The notes below the pieces were generated by a model that was not told the origin of the DNA, made no database searches, and saw nothing but the letters and a program-made list of their open reading frames with translations. Positions 11,869 through 23,760 of a stretch of DNA of 64,000 nucleotides are shown one piece after another. The translations under genes and the position numbers were made by a program. The stretch spans positions 80,625,754 to 80,689,753 of the forward strand of contig NC_044989.1 of NCBI RefSeq assembly GCF_008728515.1, in the 5' to 3' direction. This stretch comes from Papio anubis (taxonomy: Eukaryota; Chordata; Mammalia; Primates; Cercopithecidae). Numbering within the stretch: position 1 is the first letter of the stretch; each line of letters opens with the position of its first letter.

Positions 11869-12165
11869 TTTTATTTTTATTTTTATTTTGAGATGGAGTG
11901 TCGCTCTATCACCCAAGCTGCAGTGGCGTGATCTCGGCTCACTGCAACCTCCACCTCCTGGGTTCAAGCGATTCTCCTGCCTCAACCTCCTGAGTAGCTG
12001 GGATTACAGGTGCGTGCCACCACTCCTGGCTAATTTTTTGTATTTTTAGTAGAGACAGGGTTTCACCATGTTTGCCGGGATAGTCTCAATCTCCTGACCT
12101 TGTGATCCACCTACCTCGGCCTCCCAAAGTGCTGGGATTACAGGCGTGAGCTACCATGCCTGGCC
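11869..12165 (-). mobile_element. Alu (S age), minus strand
   Basis: TTTTTA-type tail at left, complete dimer, 5' end at TGCCTGGCC. Target duplication ACAGCCGCATTT (11857-11868) and ACAGCTGCATTT (12166-12177) with one mismatch. Confidence 0.95.
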
Positions 12166-12177
12166 ACAGCTGCATTT

Positions 12178-14687
12178 ATTAATGCTACCAGAGACCTACT
12201 TCTGGTTGCTAAACTATTAGGCCCTCTTCAGTCACTTAATCACATCCTCAATTATACAGCATTTTTTTTTTCTTTCCCACACCTTTCTTGCTTCCACAGA
12301 TTAAATTTAATTGTCCTTTTAGAGCTGTTAAAATAGAAGGATCATTCCCACTTAACCCCCCTGCCCAGTTCTGTGCAGGATAAATAGCTTAAGAAAACTC
12401 AACCTACTGTATCCAAATCCCCACACTGCACTAGCCTGGTCACTACCACATGGACCCTGTTCTAGTATGTCAGTATCTTTCCTTAAGGAAAATAAAATAA
12501 ATGTTTGGTTCCATGAGTGGCCCCACCAGTGCCATGGAGGTTACGGCTGTCTCCTCCTTGGGAATTTGTGTTGCTGTCCCCAAGTGAAAACCATTCAGCA
12601 GGTTCACTCTCAGAGCTCCAACCTGGCCATGGCTACATTTGGAAAAGAAATTAAACGTTTCTCTAAATATTGGAAAAGGAGAGCCCGGTTGCCCTTTTCT
12701 CAACTCTGTTTCTTTTAATCTAAGCTGCAAACACAGGTCACACTTTGTGAGGAGAAATCTCATTTGTGTCTCTGGGCACTGCTTTGGGATTCAGAACTTA
12801 GGTTCTTAAGATTTATGACAGACTGATGCTGTGAAATCAGTTGTTTCTGGCTGCAAATCATGAAATCAGCACCGAGTTGGCCATAAAAAATGAAGGTTTT
12901 ATGGTAAGTGGTTTAAGAAAAATGCAGAATATGAGTCCTTTGTGATGTATATGTTTTATAGCAGCAATTCTGTATTTTTAATTTTTTTTGAAAAATATTC
13001 TCCATTGCCATAGTAGGAAAACGTCTTGAAGTAACTTCAGTGAAAAGAGCTATGTATATAGAATAGCATATAATGGTTCTGTCAGACTTATTTTCCTACT
13101 AGCTGAAGCATAAATCTAGGATGATGATATTTTTGTTTCCTGAGGAATTAGATTTTATTAAAATAGTTACTTTGTGTCTCATTCAGCCTTGAAGTCAAAG
13201 CAATGGGATCCTACATAAATGAAATTTGTTGATCTAGTGCAAGCTAATACAGAAATCAATTTCAATTTCCTTTGGATGTACTATTAGTGTTTATCTGATG
13301 GTGGATTCATGTTGTTTTAAGTGATAGCTATAACAACAACAAAAAAAAACTGATTAGATACTAGGAGCCATTCTTGATCTCAATTCAGAAAGAGTGTGGC
13401 ATTATCCTTTTTGTGTATAATGAATTTGTTCTGTATCATGATTTTTAATTGATCACTCCCAATATTAAGTTCCTCCAAAAGTTTAATAATCATTTTTTTT
13501 CTGTGGCATTCATTATCAGATGAGGATTGAGACATCCATCCTTATGATGGCCTTCAGTGACTTCAGCTAATGGGACTATGTGTTTTGTGGAACATGCCTA
13601 AATTGCTAGGGTTAAAACAGCTCATTTGGATAATTACAGTTGGTCTCTCTTAATAGGCCTGTGATTTCAATCTATGTTCAATTAGACGAATACATAACTA
13701 TGACTTCATGATGAAGGGATAAAGGCATGGTTTTAAACTGAACTCCTCTGAGGGACTGGAGGCCCTTCCCCTATGACTACATCTTGAGAGTCTTATCAGA
13801 GGTTCAAGTCACACAGGTGCCCTGAAACTTGGGATGTTGGCTGTTCAAACGTGTTTGTTTGTGGCAGGCGCCACGTTGGCACAGGTGACTTAGAGTGTCA
13901 CTGACAATTTGTGGGGCTTCTGCCTATGGTGATGTACATCTCTCGGATCCAACTCACTGCGGCACTGGCATGCACTCTGATTTGACTGGTTCCCCTAGAG
14001 TGAGGCAGTATGTGGCTTATACGCTGTACACAAACAGCCATGCTTTCCCGTCTTCATATCTCTCTCCACCCTACTTTTTCCCTAGAGCTTAAATTTGGGA
14101 AGCCTTTCTGCACAGGAAGGACCTGATGGAGGTCCTGAGTGACAAATTCCCCAAACCTACTTCATGACTCTGGGGGCCAAAGGGACCTGAAATTCAGACT
14201 AAAATACTTGCATAGAAACATCTTCCTCTCTCTCATATCCCATCCCACACCTCTCCTTGGCCCCCTTCCCCTCCAGCTCATCTCCAGGATGCAGTGCGTT
14301 TGTTCTGCCCTGCCCTGAGTATCACCCCCCTTCACTTTTATGTCATTTCCCTAAAATCAACTCTAGATTCCTCCTGCTTATAGAAGCATGGGTATGTTAT
14401 CATGGATGCTAAACTTGGGTTAACAACAGCTTTAAGATATATCATGTAGCAAATTCATTCACAGGATTGCATGGGCACAGCTGTTGTAAATGCCACCTTC
14501 ATTTTAGGATGATATAGAGTATTTGAATACACGGATCATCCATTCCAAACCTCCGCTTAGGGTTCCCTTTATTGTATGTTATTGCTTAGTGGATATAAAT
14601 TAGTGTATTTTTGCCACTGTGGATGAATTTTCACAGGTCTGTGTTTCCAAGAAGGGACACAACCTTAGGCATTATTTCACAAAATAA
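12178..14687. other. 2.5-kb single-copy stretch, no gene recognised
   Basis: ORFs on both strands at 12467-12763 and at 13895-14092 show no domain. 13740-14200 is GC-richer than its surroundings, and 14220-14340 is pyrimidine-rich. No transposon is recognised. This is the longest such stretch in the left half and could hold a non-coding exon or regulatory element, but nothing in the sequence proves it. Confidence 0.4.
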
Positions 14688-14840
14688 TAATAAGCACTAC
14701 TGTTTTTTGAATACTTACCAAGTGTCAGGTGCTGAATGACAAGTTTACAAAATAGTTTCTGACTTTTTTTTCCTCGCATACTAACATAAGGATGGGGTGA
14801 TATCATCTTCATTTATAGATGAAGCACTGGAAGCTTGTCT
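14688..14840 (-). repeat. MIR fragment
   Basis: Matches reverse MIR: GAATACTTACCAAGTGTCAG, GTGCTGAATGAC, then a GATATCATCTTCATTTATAG block like the ATTATCCCCATTTTACAG segment. Confidence 0.6.
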
Positions 14841-15597
14841 AAGTTTGTTCTGACTTCTGTGTTTATGGTCTTTCGTCTCACGTTACAATCCACGCCCAGC
14901 CCTTACTGATATTTCCAGGCATTTGGCCATGCTATTTGATAATTATCCTTCTCTGTAGAAGCACAGACAGGAGCTGCTTCTTGACTTTGCTGATGGCTCT
15001 TTCTGTCCATGGATGTGAGCCCGAGATGAGCCTGTGGCGTGATGACCCACAGATGCTGCCTGGGTGCTCATGATGTGCACAGGGAGGCCTCCCCTGCTTT
15101 CTAGCTGTCCTGCTGTGGTTTCGCTTCACTTGGTTACAGATGTCAACCAGATTGACTGATGAAGAAACATAGTGAAGATGACATTTATGACTTGTCTGAG
15201 AGATCAGGAGAAAGGTGGGCGTTTAGTAGCTTACTGATGTATAAAGACAAAATTCAAAAAAAACAAAAAACAAAAAAACAAAAAAACAAAAAAACTATTA
15301 CAGGGCCCCAGTGGAGAATAGCTACATGCTTAAGTTATTGTGTGATCTGGACATGGGAAAGTGTGGACAAACTTGAGAAAAGGAAGTTGCCCAGGCAGCA
15401 TTTTTTTCCCCAAAATATGCCCTTTGATATGTGTCTAGTGGGTTCAGTGGTTAGTGTACAGTGTGTACTGTGTTTGATTCCTATGTAGACCAAGCTGCTT
15501 TTCTGTCTATCAAGACCAAACTTGGACAAACTCTACATGAGTGCACATGGTCAGGATCCGTGTTCAGCAAAATTTTGTCATCAGTAAGGTTGGCCAT
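14841..15597. other. No gene seen; A-rich tract inside
   Basis: Contains a CAAAAAA-type tract at 15255-15294. Overlapping ORFs on both strands are artefacts of this tract and the neighbouring LTR. Confidence 0.45.
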
Positions 15598-15968
15598 TGC
15601 CTTAGTCCATTTGGGCTGCCATAATAAAATACCTTTGACCAGGCAATTTATAAACAACAGAAGTTTATTGCTCACAGTTCTGGAGTCTGGTAGGTCCAAA
15701 ATCAAGGGACCAGCAGATTTGTTGTCTGATGAGGGTTTATTCTCTGCTTCATAGACAGTATCTATTGGCTGCATTTCCATATGGTGGAAGGAGTGAACAA
15801 GCTCCCTCAGGCCTCTTTTAACATGGGCACTAATACCATTCACGAGGTCTCTGCCTTTATGACCTAATCATCTTCCAAAAGCCTGACCTCCCAAAACCAC
15901 TGCACCAAGAATTATGTTTCAACATATGAAATGACGATGGGGGTGAGCACAAATTTTCAGACCATAGT
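15598..15968 (-). mobile_element. MLT1-type solo LTR (ERVL-MaLR), minus strand
   Basis: Plus strand shows the reverse of a MaLR LTR: CTTAGTCCATTTGGGCTGCC, then TTTATTGCTCACAGTTCTGG, CACTAATACCATTCACGAGG and TTTCAACATATGAAATGACG near the end. The 120-residue minus-strand ORF here is non-coding LTR sequence. Family assignment is from memory. Confidence 0.78.
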
Positions 15969-15980
15969 AGCTATCATATC

Positions 15981-16011
15981 TCATAAGATTACAATACCCT
16001 ATTTTTACTGT
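15981..16011. repeat. Short fragment matching the DNA-transposon relic at 17.4 kb
   Basis: 15983-16009 matches 17385-17411 with one mismatch in 27 bases. I read both as parts of the same mariner/Tigger-like family. Confidence 0.5.
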
Positions 16012-16669
16012 CCCCTCTCCTTTAACTTTCCTTTGAGGTATTTCTTCATTTGGTGTCACAAGAAACAGATCCACTCACCTACTGGGGAAGACTCATTACA
16101 GGGGATTCTGAGGTCACTGTCTGAATCTGAAATATTAGTGTTATTGTTCAGTGCACATTGAGGACAATTAAAAAGGGGCACATAAGACAAAACAGAGGGG
16201 TAAAGCTGATTGTAGGAGAGCTTATGTCACCATTTACAGTTTGTGTACTGTTTATTCCCTTATGATTGGACTAATCTTGAATATATTACTTCACTCTTCT
16301 TCTTATGTTCTTTCTCATTTCATAACAGCAAACATAAACTCTGAGCTTTATGTTAGTCATTCATACCTTTTATGCACATATTTTAGATTCAAATGCCCAG
16401 CCCTATTTTCTAAGAGTAAATAGACATTATTTCTTCCTTGATATCCAATGGATGAGAGAGAATTATTTTTTAAAGTTAGCTTCTCCCTTTCACAAACAAA
16501 TAGATTTTTCCAAATCACAATTACCTGAGGAATCAGATGGGTAAGTGTGTATAATGGAAATGAAACTCTTTTGTCCCCTCTGTGAAATTCATGCCAGTAC
16601 TACACTCTATATTTCACTTCTGACATCAGATATGGAGTATTTTTCAAATCAGGCAGTTCTTCAGTTTCC

Positions 16670-17340
16670 TACAATTAAACTCAATTCTGGTGCTAGCTAA
16701 CTGGTGACAACATCAGATCCTGTAGGTTAAGGGCTCAGTCCGAAAAGGCTGCCCCCATTTCAGATGCCAGTTCCAAGTCCAGTGCTATCTGACTGACTGC
16801 CTATCAGTCAGTGATAGGCATGATCCTCTCCCCAGGTTTGATAATTGTTAGAATGGCTCACATCACTCAAGAAAAGTTTACTTACCAGATTACTGGTTTA
16901 TTATAAAAGGATTCAACTCAGGAACAGCCAGATGGAAGAGATGCCAAGGCAAGATATGAGGGACGGGTGCAGAGCTGTCATGCCCTCTCTAGGTGCACCA
17001 TCCTCCCAGCACCTCCAACTGTTCAGCAACCTGGCAGCTCCCTGAACTCCATCCTTTGGGTTTTATGGAGGTTTCATTACATAGGCATGATAGGTTAAAT
17101 CCCTGGCCATTGGTGATGGGGCAGGGGATTGAAAGTTCCAACCCTCTAATCAAATGTGATCAAATACTTGATTCCCATGGTAACCAGTCTCTATCCTTAG
17201 GGACCTTCCAAAAGTTACTCATAACATAAACTCAGGTAAGGTTGAAAGAGACTTGTTATAAATAGCAAAAGACACTCCTTTCACTTTTATTGTTTGTATT
17301 ACTTAGGAAATTCTGGGGGCTTTAGGAGTTCTCTATATAA
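16670..17340 (-). mobile_element. ERVL-like solo LTR, minus strand
   Basis: On the minus strand this carries features of a retroviral LTR: the CATGCCTATGTAATGAAACC block, a TATAATAAACC box with a polyadenylation-type AATAAA (about 16893-16903), and a downstream segment resembling GGTTAAGGGCTCAGTC (plus orientation). I recognise the family pattern (ERVL/MLT2 or similar) but cannot fix the subfamily. Boundaries within about 20 bases. No internal region. Confidence 0.7.
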
Positions 17341-17344
17341 TGTT

Positions 17345-17662
17345 TTAACCAATGAGGGACTCCATATATGATAGTGGTGGTCCTATAAGATTATAATACC
17401 CTATTTTTACTTTATCTTTTTGTTTTTAGATATAGAAATACCACTGTTTTACAACTGCCTACAATTTTCAGTTGAATAACATGCTAGACATATTTGTAGT
17501 CTATGAGCAGTAGGCTGTACCATAGAGCCTAGGCATGTAATAGACTGTACCATCTAGGTTTGTGTAAGCACACTCTGTGATGTTCACAGAAAAACAAAAA
17601 TAACTTAACAACAAATTTTGTAAAACTTATTCCCCATTGTTAAGCAATGCATGCCTGTATAT
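17345..17662. mobile_element. Mariner/Tigger-like non-autonomous DNA transposon relic
   Basis: Shows the family blocks GGTCCTATAAGATTATAATA, CTACAATTTTCAGTTGAATA, CATCTAGGTTTGTGTAAGCA and the terminal CATTGTTAAGCAATGCATGC. The ends of this family are inverted repeats. It directly abuts the ERVL-like LTR. The subfamily name is not certain. Confidence 0.6.
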
Positions 17663-17677
17663 ATTTCTCTCTCTCTC

Positions 17678-17805
17678 TTTTTTTTTTAAGAGATAGAGTC
17701 TTGCTTTGTTGTTCAGGCTGGTCTTGAGCTCCTGGCCTCAAGCAATCTTCCTGCCTTGGTCTCTCAAAGTGGTAGGATTGTAAGTGTAAGCCACTGCACC
17801 TGGCC
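17678..17805 (-). mobile_element. Free left Alu monomer (FLAM-like), minus strand
   Basis: Poly-T, then AGAGATAGAGTCTTGC, straight to CTGGTCTTGAGCTCCTGG and ending CACCTGGCC: a single Alu arm of about 128 bases, preceded by a CT tract (17666-17677). Confidence 0.8.
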
Positions 17806-18372
17806 AGTATTAATTATTATAAATCAGTATCACAATAATCAACATTGTGGGTGTTTTTTCACCATCACTTTCTATGCTCTCATGTCTCTGGATTCATCTA
17901 GGAATCCAGGTATAAGCCAAACAGTTTGTGGCATTTATCAGTTTCCCATCACGCAAATGAGCACCTGTTCCAATTGGAAAAAGCAGACTGAAAAGGGACA
18001 GTTTTCTGGGCCATGATGAAAAGTGTTCTCTTTCTTCAGAGAAAGCCACAAGAAGAGATGTTTTCACTTTTCTCCTGGGCATTGTCATGTGGCTATAAGG
18101 CTTGGAACCACTGCAGCTATTTTGTTGTTATCCAGAGGAAGATGAAGCTCACATATGGAAATCACAGAGAATTCCAGGGATCCAAAACTGGAGCTACTAG
18201 GTAGAGTTCATTCCCAAAGCTTTCTCTACCTTGGTACTTTTAATTCTGTAAGCCAATAAAGATTCTCATTCTGTATGCTAGGTTGAATTGGACTTTATCT
18301 TACTTTTAGCCAAATTCCTCTCAGTTAACACAGTGCAGAAGCAGAAGTAGAATGATTGTGTTCCTAGTGTTT

Positions 18373-18696
18373 TTTTTTATTTGTTTTGTTTTGTTTTTAT
18401 GAGACAGAATCTCACTCTGTCGCCCAGCTGGAGTGCAGTGGTGTGATCTCGGCTCACTGCAACCTCCGCCTCCTAAGTTCAAATGATTCTCCTGCCTCAG
18501 CCTCCCAAGTAGCTGGGATTACAGGCATGCACTACCATCCCCAGCTAATATTTTTGTATTTTTAGTAGATACAGGGTTTCACCATGTTGGCCAGGCTGGT
18601 CTCCTGACATCAGTCTGAAGTCCTGACCTAAGGTGATCCACCCTCCTCGGTCTCCCAGAGTGTTATGATTACAGGTGTGAGCCACCACATCCGGCC
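18373..18696 (-). mobile_element. Alu (S age), minus strand, with a small internal insertion
   Basis: Complete dimer with T-rich tail. The region after GGCCAGGCTGGTCTC contains about 17 extra bases (about 18604-18620) compared with other Alus. Target duplication TGTTCCTAGTGTTT (18359-18372) and TGTTCCTGATGTTT (18697-18710), two mismatches. Confidence 0.93.
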
Positions 18697-19144
18697 TGTT
18701 CCTGATGTTTGAATCCACTCTGATCATCCAGCTCACTCGCGGTGGTTCAGAGCATCACCTCTGAGAATGCCTGTGATGGTACGGCATTCATACATACATG
18801 CCTCAGGTCATCTTCCCACTGATCAGGCAAGGCACTGTCCTTCTTCTTAGGCAATTTCTACTGTCCAGTGTAAACCAAATATAAAATTATGAGTTTCTGA
18901 ATCAGCTGGGTGGACCCGTCTTCTGGGCCCAGAGGACCCAAAGAAAACTTGAGAAACCATTTTAGGCAATGATGGGAAGGAGGGGTCAGACATGTTTCAT
19001 TATACTTTCCTCCTGTTGGAGTTTAGGCAAAATTGACCAACATTAACATTAAAAGAGAGATCTTAAGAGTAACAAAAGAGGCTCTTTGTGGCAATAAGAT
19101 TCCAAATTCCAACCTGACTCTGGTGTAGCATCACATGACAGATA

Positions 19145-19738
19145 GCAGGACCGGCAGGAAATCGAAGTATTTTACCCCAAAATATGTTTCTTTGACATAT
19201 TTTAGAAAGGCCCTGCACAGCTGTCTCTTAGGGAAGAAATTTGCATTCTGTAGAGAATCTCCTTCCCTTACTAGTTTTTTTTCCAAAGAGTCTGGCACCT
19301 TTTAAAAGTCTGAATAGAAATCATCTGCCATCTATTTCCTCTAAGGGTGGCCACCTATGAGATTTTATCTACATAATAAAACCCTTGGTCTCTGCAACCT
19401 TTTATCTTAAGCCACATACTCATTTCTATCAATTCCAGGTCTTTAGATAATAACTTAACTCTTTCAACCAATTGCATATCTTGCCAAGAAAATCTTTGAA
19501 TCTACCTGTGAACTGTAAGCCCTCACTTCGAGTTGTCCTACCTTTCTGGACCAAGCCAATGTATACGTCACATATATTCATTAACATCTTAAGTCTCTTT
19601 AAAACATGTAAAACCAAGCTGTAACCCAACCACCTTGCCACACGTTCCCAGGACATCCTGAGACTATGTTACACGTCATCATCCTTATATTTGGCTTGGA
19701 ATAAATCTCTTCAAATATTTTACAGAATTTGGTTTTTG
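19145..19738 (+). mobile_element. ERV-type LTR, subfamily unresolved
   Basis: A 590-base segment with LTR character: blocks such as AAAGAGTCTGGCACCTTTTA, TTTAGATAATAACTTAACTC and GACCAAGCCAATGTATAC, and a polyadenylation signal AATAAA near 19700 close to the 3' end. I recognise it as a dispersed primate LTR type but cannot name it safely. No flanking duplication identified; ends approximate. Confidence 0.6.
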
Positions 19739-19756
19739 TTGTTGTTGTTGTTGTTA
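19736..19756. repeat. (GTT)n microsatellite
   Basis: About seven GTT units immediately after the LTR. Confidence 0.9.
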
Positions 19757-21420
19757 ACACTAGTTTTGGCTGCTCTACTTATAAATTATAACCTCTTTCC
19801 CCACCCTTTTTCTTCTTCATCTCCCTTACCCAGTCCTGACGGGCCAGGAGTGAGTGGCTGACTTAGAGGTAATCTGTTTTGAGCAATCAGATTATCTGTC
19901 TTGTGAATCTGATATACAAATTATTAGTGAGCATGTTAACTGGAAAGTTGGATGGATTGCAAGCTTGGAGTGCCCGTTTTTGTGCCATGTGCAGAGTAAA
20001 GAAAACTTCTGGGCAGAAGCAGAGTGGGACACAGTCTTGGAGACCAAAGCATTCCAGAAAGGCAGACCTTCTGCTCCTGGTTCAGGTCTCACATGAGGAA
20101 TGGCCCCTACCTTCCTGCCCTTGAGTTCTAATGTTACTTCCTTAGATAGCTTTGGATGGCTTCTATTTCCTGTAACCAAACAACCTTGACTGATCCAAAA
20201 AGGGGTCATGTTCATCTCAATTTACAAGTGATGCAATCAAAGATGAGAAAGGTTTACCAAAGCTGATTTGTAGCAAGCTGGGATTCAGCCTAGTTTTTCT
20301 AACTTTATAACCTTTATTTTTTCCATTTCACTTGCTGGTTAAATGACCAAGAAAGATCAGTTCATCTACTTTATTCCTAAATATTCTGTGACTGTTGCCC
20401 ATCAGATATCAGAGAAAAGAGAATTAGTCTTTAGTTGCTTTGTGACATCCTTGATGAAAATTGAATGGATTACGAACTGCCACCCTGCAAATTCAGTAGG
20501 AAACTGGGTAACAATCACTATAGGTCTGTATGCCTAAGTAATAAAACACAGAGTATCTTCTTTAAATTATTGAGGACTCTGACCTTAGTAGTGTTGCAAA
20601 AATTGTTAATTATTATGAAATAAATGTCTGCTGATCTGCACAGCAGAGGGCTCTTCCACAAAGTTACCCATGTGAGAAGCAAATCCCACCGAAAAAGAGC
20701 AGATGCCCCTGGAAGTGTCGATTTGAGACTCATTTGAAGCCACTACTTGTTTTCTCTGTCATGGCATTTTAATACTTATAGCCTCTCTCTTCTACACTCA
20801 AAGCTTCTAAATCTTCCATCTTATCTCAATTGCAGCTACTCTGGAGAATAACTGCCCTCTTCTGTGGTGACTCCCTCCTTCTACCAGTCCCCCAAATTAA
20901 TTTTAGCATATGACACATAGCCTCCAAATTTAATGAAAATCCACTCAGCCATTATCTGTGATGTGACAGACAGACTAAAACTTAATTATATTGACATGGA
21001 TTTGAAGTAATGCTATCATATTTTGCTAGAAAAGGCATCTCTTTATGAGTGATGACAATTAGCAGTCAGATTTTGAAAACACAGCCACGGAGAAATATCT
21101 GCACACCAAAATATCATCCATACATTTCGGACACCCACTGCGTCAGGGGTTGAATGCCATCTTCATTCACTGAGGCAATCCCACCTAGACTTTGGGTTAA
21201 TAACCTTGAAGAAGTATTTCATTACATGTCAGAACACGGAGAGATTTCTCATAATATTAAGTGGTGTCCTTATAGAAGGCTATATCTAGTTCTTTTGGTC
21301 TTCAAAGTACTATAGAAGTGATAAATAAAATATGTGTTAGCTGGTATCGCTACTTTGACTAAATAGATTTTTACAGTCTTCCTTCACCCTCATGCCCAAA
21401 CAAAGGATACTGATAGACTC
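19757..21420. other. Single-copy-looking stretch, one possible MIR fragment
   Basis: 20215-20320 faintly resembles reverse MIR (GATGAGAAAGG, AGCAAGCTGGGATTCAGC). ORFs at 19854-20215 overlap on both strands and have no recognisable domain. No gene supported. Confidence 0.4.
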
Positions 21421-21442
21421 CATATATATATATATATATATA
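21421..21442. repeat. (TA)n microsatellite
   Basis: About ten TA units directly abutting the Alu tail. Confidence 0.92.
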
Positions 21443-21702
21443 TTTTTTTTTTTTTTGAGATGGCATCTCACTCTATTGCCCAGGCTGGAATGCAGTGGCG
21501 CCATCTCAGCTCACTGCAACCTCCACCTCCCAGGTTCAAGCAATTCTCCTGCCTCAGCCTCTCAAGGTATGCACCAGCATGCCCGGCTAATTTTTGTATT
21601 TTTGGTAGAGACAGGTTTTGCCATGTTGGCCAGGCTGGTCTCAAACTCCTGACCTCAAGTGATCCACCCGCCTTGGCCTCCCAAACTTCTGGGATTATAG
21701 GT
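21443..21702 (-). mobile_element. Alu (S age), minus strand, internally deleted and 5' truncated
   Basis: Poly-T and GAGATGGCATCTCACTC start. About 16 bases are missing where the TAGCTGGGATTACAGG block should be (CCTCTCAAGGTATGCACC), and the final CGTGAGCCACCG end is absent after GGGATTATAGG. The ORFs at 21392-21717 are Alu translations. Confidence 0.92.
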
Positions 21703-22187
21703 CTCACTATACTTTAAAGGAAATATTGCATATAGAGGAAGCACAAGTGTTAGAAAGTATTAATCTTCGTAGAACCTTTCCCCCACCCTATCACTTCTAA
21801 TTCTCTTTTTGGTGGCTTCTAGGAAAAGTGCTTTAGTTAATATTTCACTAATCTTTCATTATACTCTTATAATCTTCCTTTGGAAGAGTTCTTTTACTCA
21901 TGACCTCTCAAAGGTAAAGCAGGGATCTTATCATTTCGAATGCTGGATTGATGCTATCAAGAGATTTTCAGCTGATAAAGTCTTATAGAGAGATTACCAC
22001 AGGCAAAGGCTCAGGCAAGAGAGTGAGGAATAGATGATAGGAGTTGAATTGGAGGATACTGCTGCAGGTGAGAGAAGCAGGATTGAGTATGTAGATCAGA
22101 GTGGAAATAACAAGAATGAAGAAAGAGGACACAGTACTGAGAAATATTATGAAGACGGGAATGGTTAATATAAAATTTCTTCTGTTC

Positions 22188-22400
22188 CAGAAGTTGGCAG
22201 ATTTTTTTTTTTTTTTTTTGGTGTATGCTAGCTAGTAAATATTTTTAGTTTTGTTGGCCAGTTTCAGTCACAACTATTTAATTCGGCCATAAAGATCCAT
22301 AAACAATAACAAATAAATGGGTGTGGCTGTGTCTGATAAATATTTACTTACAAAAAAAAAAAGTGTTTGCTGATTTGGCCTGCAGGCTGTCGAATCACTT
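22188..22400. mobile_element. hAT-Charlie (MER5-like) DNA transposon relic
   Basis: Begins CCAGAAGTTGGCAGATTTTT, continues with AGTAAATATTTTTAG and GGGTGTGGCTGTGTC, and ends with GATTTGGCCTGCAGGCTGTC, matching the MER5-type pattern of short hAT elements. An internal T18 run has expanded. Confidence 0.62.
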
Positions 22401-23151
22401 GTTTATAAAATTTGTACTACACTAGTTGAATATGGTATGCCTGATGACAAACCCAATTCTTACATTTATTAAAATTTAGAATGAACTAGTATTCTGAAGA
22501 TTAGTAACTCCCTTTTTAAGCTTTGTGATTTTTTTCATATTTGTCCATTGTTATTTTAATAATACTGTAAAGGTTCAAATCTGTACATATGAAAGTAAGT
22601 TTGTTTAGTACATAGAGTTAAGCTTAACATACTTCTTCCCCATAAAAGAGGGATTTCCATAATTAAGTCTAGGAACCATAAACCCTGAAAACAACACTGC
22701 AATTCTGTGTGAATGGAGAGCCTGATGCTGTACTAAACACTTTAGGAGATTTTTCAAAGTATTGGGGCTGTTTCTGCTCTTGAGGGAACTGTCAATCACT
22801 GCAAACACTAATAACAGTAGAAGCCAGTCAAGGCCAAGTGTGGGGCTGCCTGGCTGATGAGTGGCACAGATACTGACTGAGGAAGTTGTGGGAAGCAGGA
22901 GAGAACAGGTGGCTGCTGGCTCCTTTGTGTTAGTTGGGAGAGTCCTTTGGTTGCAGGAAACAGAGACTCACACAGGTTAATTCAGGGAGTGAAGGTTTAT
23001 TTTAAGAAGATTGGGATCACTCCCATTTGCCTGGGCCTCATGAGAACCCAGAGGAGCCCTGCTCCGACCTTAGGGGAGAACTAGAAACATAGTTCAGTGA
23101 AGAATCAAGTACCCAGTGGTAGTCTCTTGGTCAGCCCTCTTACCTTAGGGT
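22401..23151. other. No gene recognised
   Basis: The ORF at 22605-22808 has no domain. The segment about 22930-23060 (TTGGTTGCAGGAAACAGAGA) looks like an old dispersed repeat that I cannot name. Confidence 0.35.
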
Positions 23152-23195
23152 GCACCATAAAGGCACATCAGTGGCACCATAAATGCACATCAGTG
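23152..23195. repeat. 22-bp tandem duplication, two units
   Basis: 23152-23173 and 23174-23195 are adjacent copies differing at one base (GCACCATAAAGGCAC versus GCACCATAAATGCAC). Confidence 0.9.
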
Positions 23196-23214
23196 GTTTC
23201 TGCTGCTTCTCTGA

Positions 23215-23760
23215 TTTTATTTTAACTTTTATTTTAAGTTCAGGGGTACATGAGGTTTGTTACATAAGTAAACTTGTGTCATGGGGGGTTGTTATACAGA
23301 TTATTTCATCACCCAGGTATGAAGCCCAGTACTCAATAGTTATTTTGTCTGCCTCTCTCCCTTTTCCCACCCTCCACCCTCCAGGAGACCCCAATGTCTG
23401 TTGTTTCCTTCTTTGTGTTCATGAGTTCTTATCATTTAGCTTCCACTTATAAGTGAGAATATGCAGTATTTGGTTTTCTGTTCCTGCATTAGTTTGCTAG
23501 GGATAATGGCCTCCAGCTCCATCCATGTTCTCTCAAAAGACATGATCTTGTTCTTTTTTATGGTTGTGTAGTATTCCATGGTTTATATGTACCACATGTT
23601 CTTTATCTGCTCTGTCACTGATGGGCATGTAGGTTGATTCCATGTCTGTGCTATTGTGCATAGTGCTTCAATGAACATTTGTGTGCATGTGTCTTTATGG
23701 TAGAGTGATTTATATTCCTCTGAGTATATACTCATTAATGGGATTGCTGGTTTGGATGGT
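23215..23760 (-). mobile_element. Older L1 3' end, 5' truncated, minus strand
   Basis: Reverse of an L1 3' end: AAGTTCAGGGGTACATGAGG, ACTTATAAGTGAGAATATGC, TAGTATTCCATGG and ATTAATGGGATTGCTGG. More diverged than the 58-61 kb copies, fitting an L1PB/L1MA-age element. No clear target duplication. Confidence 0.85.

Noticed and set aside
15481..15843. 120-residue minus-strand ORF
   Set aside because: Mostly MLT1-type LTR sequence.
22201..22222. Poly-T as an Alu tail
   Set aside because: No Alu body follows; it is an expanded run inside a hAT relic.
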